Program-made: the position numbers and the translations under genes
Source of the DNA: JAGQYP01 sp041392305
Lineage (GTDB): Bacteria > Bacteroidota > Bacteroidia > Flavobacteriales_D > Crocinitomicaceae
Direction of reading: 5' to 3'
DNA length: 64,000 nucleotides
Assembly (NCBI GenBank): GCA_041392305.1
Contig: JAWKMJ010000007.1
Location: 62,001 to 126,000 of the forward strand
In this document: positions 60,916-64,000 of the stretch, in pieces
How positions within the stretch are numbered: position 1 is the first letter of the stretch
How the letters are laid out: every line of letters starts with the position of its first letter
The notes under the pieces: model-generated
Databases searched by the model: none
Told to the model about the DNA's origin: nothing
Seen by the model: the letters and a program-made list of their open reading frames with translations, nothing else

Positions 60916-61338
60916 TTAACTATCTAATAGTTCTGAATTTTGATCAGGAAGATTTGAAAAATGCATCTTTAGTTCCAGCTTTTCACCTGTTTTTTCATTT
61001 ACAAAAGTGAATTCTGGTTCTTTAAATCGTCTGATTAGCCTTTCTTTTATGAGATCTTCATATTCCTGAACCCAATCAGGGTAAGTGCTCCAATCTTCAT
61101 CAATGTATAAAATATGCCTCGGAAAGCCTTCAGCATAACGCTTGCCATTAAGCTCTAATTTTGCCCATTTATGATCTATTCGTTGACAATAGATAAACTT
61201 CCCCTCTGTTGCATTGATAAATTTCCAACCTCTTTTATTATCCTTATTAATGATTAATAATTTCCAGAAAACCATCATTAGAATCAAAATCCCTAAGAAA
61301 ATCAACATAGATAAATCAGCTAAAGAAAATAAAAACAT
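60916..61338 (-). CDS. Hypothetical single-pass membrane protein
   Basis: A 140-residue protein with one N-terminal membrane segment (LSMLIFLGILILMMVFWKLL) and a cytosolic or periplasmic polar domain (FIYCQRIDHKWAKLELNGKR; YEDLIKERLIRRFKEPEFTF). No family is recognised. It is 26 bases upstream of the GNAT gene on the same strand and may be co-transcribed. Confidence 0.6.
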   Translation of the reverse strand: MFLFSLADLSMLIFLGILILMMVFWKLLIINKDNKRGWKFINATEGKFIYCQRIDHKWAKLELNGKRYAEGFPRHILYIDEDWSTYPDWVQEYEDLIKERLIRRFKEPEFTFVNEKTGEKLELKMHFSNLPDQNSELLDS

Positions 61339-61399
61339 CTATTCAAATATAAATTGTTAACCTTCAATACTATCAGAATCGGTTACTACTGAATCTACT

Positions 61400-61490
61400 A
61401 CCAGTTTTTCATGAAATCATAAAGTCATAAAATCATAAAATCAATCCCAATTCCCCAATTACGCATTCCGAATTCCCAATTCCGAATTAA
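61400..61490. repeat. ATCATAAA words and CCCAATTCCGAATT words
   Basis: GAAATCATAAAGTCATAAAA and further ATCATAAA units (61411-61442), then CCCAATTCCCCAATTACGC and CCCAATTCCGAATTAATC up to the holA stop codon. ATCATAAA words also precede the last gene (63790-63915). Confidence 0.85.
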
Positions 61491-62492
61491 TCAATGCATC
61501 AATCGAAAAATCATCTCCTTCAACTCCTCATGCTTCATCGTCGTTCCATCCACACCTTTAGATTTTTTCTCGTATTCAATGAGAATCTCAATGTTGTGGG
61601 CACATTTCTTCATATTGTAGAAAGAGGCGGCACTCATGTATTTTTTGGCTATAAACTGAGGAACTCGTAAAGACGACATCACCGCATTCGTCGATTTGTC
61701 TTTTAAAAAGTGAATTCTTAGAATTTTCTCGAAAGTCCCGAAAATATTACTGATAATAACAGTCAACGGACCCGCTTTTGGATTTTTTTCGAAATAATAG
61801 ACGATTCGTGATGCTTTTTCTGCATTTCTTTCGGCTATGGCGTTCGACAGCTCAAAGAAATTGTAATCCTTTGAAATCCCAATGTTTTCTTCTATGATTT
61901 CAGGAGTAATGGTGTGTCCGTCGTCTACAATAATGGTCAGTTTTTCAAGCTCATTCACTATCCGACTCAAATCTGTTCCCAGGTTTTCGGATAGTAGAAA
62001 TGTCGATTTGTCGTCAATTTTCAGGTTCTTCCCATTACAATAATCTTTGATCCATCCTGGAATTTTGTAATCGGGTATGCCTACCGACTCAAAAACGATT
62101 CCTGCTTTGGCTGCTGCTTTGTAGAATTTCGTGTTTTTGGCAATCTTTTTCCCTTTGAAATCGAGCACCAAAACCGTTGTGTTGACAGGGTTGTTACAGT
62201 ACAATTCCAATTTTTCATGGGTGCTGGCATGCAGACCCTGAGCTTCTCGAATCACTACCAATTTTCTTTCTGCCATCATAGGGAATTCCTTTGCAGAGGC
62301 AATGACTTGCTCGATATCGGCATCTTTTCCGTAGAAAATAAACTCGTTAAAATCTCTTTCGTGATCTTGTAAAGCGTTCTTTTCGATTGTCTTAGAAATA
62401 AGGTCGATATAATACGGTTCATCCCCGTGTAAAAGGTAAACCGGTGCAATTTTTCCCGACTGAATGTCCTTTATGATTTTGGTATGCTCCAT
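61491..62492 (-). CDS. holA: DNA polymerase III subunit delta
   Basis: A 333-residue clamp-loader subunit that opens the beta clamp. The N-terminal AAA+-like domain has IAPVYLLHGDEPYYIDLISK (15-34), ARDFNEF-like DHERDFNEFIFYG and AEFPMMAERKLVVIREA-type EFPMMAERKLVVIREAQ. The C-terminal collar domain has LGTDLSRIVNELEKL and FFELSNAIAERN. The match to bacterial HolA is good throughout. It is divergent from the HsdR-N gene, an arrangement I recall as common in Bacteroidota. Confidence 0.93.
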   Translation of the reverse strand: MEHTKIIKDIQSGKIAPVYLLHGDEPYYIDLISKTIEKNALQDHERDFNEFIFYGKDADIEQVIASAKEFPMMAERKLVVIREAQGLHASTHEKLELYCNNPVNTTVLVLDFKGKKIAKNTKFYKAAAKAGIVFESVGIPDYKIPGWIKDYCNGKNLKIDDKSTFLLSENLGTDLSRIVNELEKLTIIVDDGHTITPEIIEENIGISKDYNFFELSNAIAERNAEKASRIVYYFEKNPKAGPLTVIISNIFGTFEKILRIHFLKDKSTNAVMSSLRVPQFIAKKYMSAASFYNMKKCAHNIEILIEYEKKSKGVDGTTMKHEELKEMIFRLMH

Positions 62493-62518
62493 GGGCTTTC
62501 AAAATTAGTAATATTGGC

Positions 62519-62526
62519 TAATTTTG
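62519..62526 (+). promoter_or_regulatory. -7 box (TAATTTTG) for the HsdR-N/truA operon
   Basis: TAATTTTG matches TAnnTTTG, 17 bases before the TTG start at 62544, with TTTC at 62497-62500 in -33 position (18-base spacer). Confidence 0.5.
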
Positions 62527-62543
62527 TGTGAAATAATTGCATT

Positions 62544-62996
62544 TTGTTGACAGCTCTCAATTTACCCGAATACGAATTCCGAATAGACAGCAATGAAGCT
62601 GGAATTACCATTTGGGATGATTTCCGGAAAAAACACATCGTTTGCACGCCTGAAGAGTGGGTCAGACAAAATTTCTTGCGCTATTTGGTAGAGGAGAAAG
62701 GCTTTCCGAAAGGGTTGATTGCCCTGGAAAAACTCATCAAAGTAAATAAGAAAAACAAACGATTTGATGCGCTGGTACACGATTCGGCGGGCGAACCCAT
62801 GCTTTTGATCGAATTCAAAGCGCCAGATATTGAGATCACTGAAAAAACTTTTCACCAAATTGCGGCTTACAACAGTCAATTACAGGTGAAATATTTGATC
62901 ATGTCAAACGGAATTCAGCACTTTGCTTGTCAGGTAGATGAAAACGGAATTCAGTTTTTCGAAGAAATTCCCGAATTTGCAGACTTAAATGCCTAG
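62544..62996 (+). CDS. Type I restriction HsdR N-terminal domain protein (stand-alone)
   Basis: A 150-residue protein consisting of the HsdR N-terminal nuclease-like domain only. It has IVCTPEEWVRQNFLRYLVEE, then KKNKRFDALVHDSAGEPMLL-IEFKAP, where D and E-x-K of the PD-(D/E)xK fold are present, and FHQIAAYNSQLQVKYLIMSN. There are no helicase domains and no hsdS or hsdM nearby, so it is not a restriction subunit here; its role is unknown. The start is TTG, with the promoter directly upstream. It overlaps truA by 8 bases. Confidence 0.85.
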   Translation: MLTALNLPEYEFRIDSNEAGITIWDDFRKKHIVCTPEEWVRQNFLRYLVEEKGFPKGLIALEKLIKVNKKNKRFDALVHDSAGEPMLLIEFKAPDIEITEKTFHQIAAYNSQLQVKYLIMSNGIQHFACQVDENGIQFFEEIPEFADLNA

Positions 62997-63729
62997 ATAT
63001 TTTATACATATCGCTTACGATGGAACGGATTATGTCGGTTGGCAAATTCAACCCAATGGTCCTTCCGTGCAAGAAAATTTACAAAATGCACTAACAAAAC
63101 TGAACTCCAATCGAGCAGTGGAAGTGGTAGGCTGTGGTCGGACGGATGCCGGAGTACATGCATCTTCTTTCTACGCCCACTTCGAAATGGAAGCGATTTC
63201 CAATATCAAACAGTTTGTTTTTAAGTTGAACTGCATATTAGATGATGCCATCAGTGTTTTTGATGTTTTTGAAGTGAAAGATGATCTGCATGCTCGATTT
63301 GACGCTACTTATAGGACTTATCACTATTTTATTCATACTGAAAAAGATCCGTTTTCGAAACGTTTTTCGACCGAATTCAAGCATAAACTAGACCTCGAAT
63401 TGATGAATCAAGCAGGGGAGATCCTGTTGAAATATGATGATTTCGCTTCCTTCAGTAAAACAGGTTCCGATAATAAAACAACCATCTGCAAAGTAACCCA
63501 AGCCAAATGGGAACAAATCGGAGCAAATCAATTCAAATTCACCATAACAGCTGATCGTTTCTTAAGAAATATGGTAAGAGCTGTGGTAGGAACACTCATA
63601 GAAGTAGGTCAACACAAAATGACTCTAGAAGAATTCACCCAGGTAATCGAAGAAAAGAATAGGGGAGCAGCCGGAACGTCCATGCCGCCGGAGGGGTTGT
63701 TTTTGGCGGAGATTGGGTATGAGTTTTGA
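62989..63729 (+). CDS. truA: tRNA pseudouridine synthase A
   Basis: A 246-residue enzyme that makes pseudouridine at positions 38-40 of tRNA anticodon stems. It has the catalytic Asp in VVGCGRTDAGVHA (about 45-57), the family start YDGTDYVGWQIQPNGPSVQE, TYRTYHYFIHT and the C-terminal FTITADRFLRNMVRAVVGTL. Length and motifs are canonical. It overlaps the HsdR-N gene by 8 bases and shares its promoter. Confidence 0.95.
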   Translation: MPRYFIHIAYDGTDYVGWQIQPNGPSVQENLQNALTKLNSNRAVEVVGCGRTDAGVHASSFYAHFEMEAISNIKQFVFKLNCILDDAISVFDVFEVKDDLHARFDATYRTYHYFIHTEKDPFSKRFSTEFKHKLDLELMNQAGEILLKYDDFASFSKTGSDNKTTICKVTQAKWEQIGANQFKFTITADRFLRNMVRAVVGTLIEVGQHKMTLEEFTQVIEEKNRGAAGTSMPPEGLFLAEIGYEF

Positions 63730-63730
63730 C

Positions 63731-63768
63731 TATTTGAAGATTTGAAAATTTGATGATTTGAAGATTGG
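63731..63768. repeat. ATTTGAAGATTTGAAAATTTG words after truA
   Basis: Five or six degenerate 8-base units of the type TTTGAAGA/TTTGATGA directly after the truA stop codon. Confidence 0.75.
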
Positions 63769-63837
63769 AAGTTCGGGATAGTATTACAGGAACTCATAAA
63801 ATCATAATATCGTAATGTCATAAAATCAAAAATTCAT

Positions 63838-63845
63838 TACTTTTG
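63838..63845 (+). promoter_or_regulatory. -7 box (TACTTTTG) for the last gene
   Basis: TACTTTTG matches TAnnTTTG. The predicted transcript would carry a leader of about 70 bases, half of which is ATCATAAA repeat (63880-63915). Confidence 0.5.
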
Positions 63846-63920
63846 CGTGAAATTTGAAAACTGATTTTCTGACCTCTATCATAATGTCATAAAATCATAA
63901 AATCATAAAATCAAGAAAAA

Positions 63921-64000
63921 ATGTCAATTTCAGAATTATACGAATCAGGAGTTCACAAACACAATAAAGGTCATTATAGAAACCTACTTTTATTAGCCAG
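63921..64000 (+). CDS. Start of an unidentified protein (truncated by the window)
   Basis: An ATG at 63921 opens a frame running to the window end: MSISELYESGVHKHNKGHYR, then NLLLLA. An AAGAAAAAA stretch precedes it, and a promoter box lies at 63838. The visible 26 residues resemble the start of a TerB-like or similar small helical protein, but this is too short to name. Confidence 0.6.
   Translation, partial: MSISELYESGVHKHNKGHYRNLLLLA

Noticed and set aside
62544..62996. Remnant of a type I restriction-modification system
   Set aside because: No hsdM, hsdS or helicase part nearby; the domain is complete at both ends and sits in an operon with truA.

Overview
The window is AT-rich chromosomal DNA from a Bacteroidota bacterium, most likely a Flavobacteriales member related to Fluviicola/Crocinitomicaceae (the lineage is inferred from gene content, not from a search). 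Evidence for the phylum: a type IX secretion (T9SS) C-terminal sorting domain, a cbb3 oxidase cluster with a fused CcoN-CcoO chain, a LytTR regulator paired with a beta-propeller (Reg_prop/Y_Y_Y) histidine kinase, DUF1573, DUF2490 and GxxExxY proteins, and -7 promoter boxes of the form TAnnTTTG in front of many genes. No rRNA, tRNA or CRISPR array was seen.

Layout. 1-5.0 kb: FAD-linked oxidase end, a barrel-like protein, an LRR protein, an EamA permease and prfC. 5.0-10.3 kb: repeat block, MORN-type lipoprotein, L,D-transpeptidase-fold protein, S41 protease, DUF1573 lipoprotein, and a GxxExxY nuclease-like gene bounded by 43-bp inverted repeats. 10.3-17.7 kb: acs, a TonB-C-like protein divergent from a membrane-anchored winged-helix regulator, and a 1023-residue T9SS cargo protein. 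17.7-25.7 kb: small secreted proteins, nhaD with two small soluble partners, and a winged-helix/membrane-protein operon with two matching operator-like palindromes. 26.2-31.8 kb: an alpha-2-macroglobulin lipoprotein gene broken by many one-base indels. 32.2-43.1 kb: a haem-type TonB receptor, DUF2490, Hsp20, the LytTR/histidine kinase pair and a HAMP-SpoIIE phosphatase. 43.4-49.2 kb: hypothetical proteins, trxB and a helicase. 49.3-55.7 kb: ccoS-ccoNO-ccoQ-ccoP-ccoG-ccoH-safE, the terminal oxidase for low oxygen and its assembly factors. 55.8-64 kb: a PLP decarboxylase, DUF2269/DUF4166 proteins, hypothetical lipoproteins, a GNAT, holA, an HsdR-N protein, truA and the start of one more gene.

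The most unusual feature is the intergenic DNA. Many gaps are filled with short, degenerate, word-like repeats: a CAAA(A/G)T(G/T) heptamer array, GAGCAAGAG arrays, AATTAAGAATGAAC tandems, ATCATAAA runs, a 60-bp unit present in opposite orientations 23 kb apart, and a 48-bp unit built from four CTTnGCG motifs at about 10-bp spacing. These units run into the 3' ends of genes and supply their last residues and stop codons, and one GAGCAAG-type block lies in frame inside the SpoIIE phosphatase. The 48-bp unit also forms the inverted-repeat ends of the GxxExxY gene, which suggests a nuclease-associated mobile repeat family. This link is my inference and is the best candidate here for an undescribed system.

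Several genes (alpha-2-macroglobulin, ccoP, ccoNO, possibly the 25.1-25.8 kb membrane protein) carry clustered one- or two-base indels, mostly in homopolymers, which look more like consensus sequencing errors than true decay.
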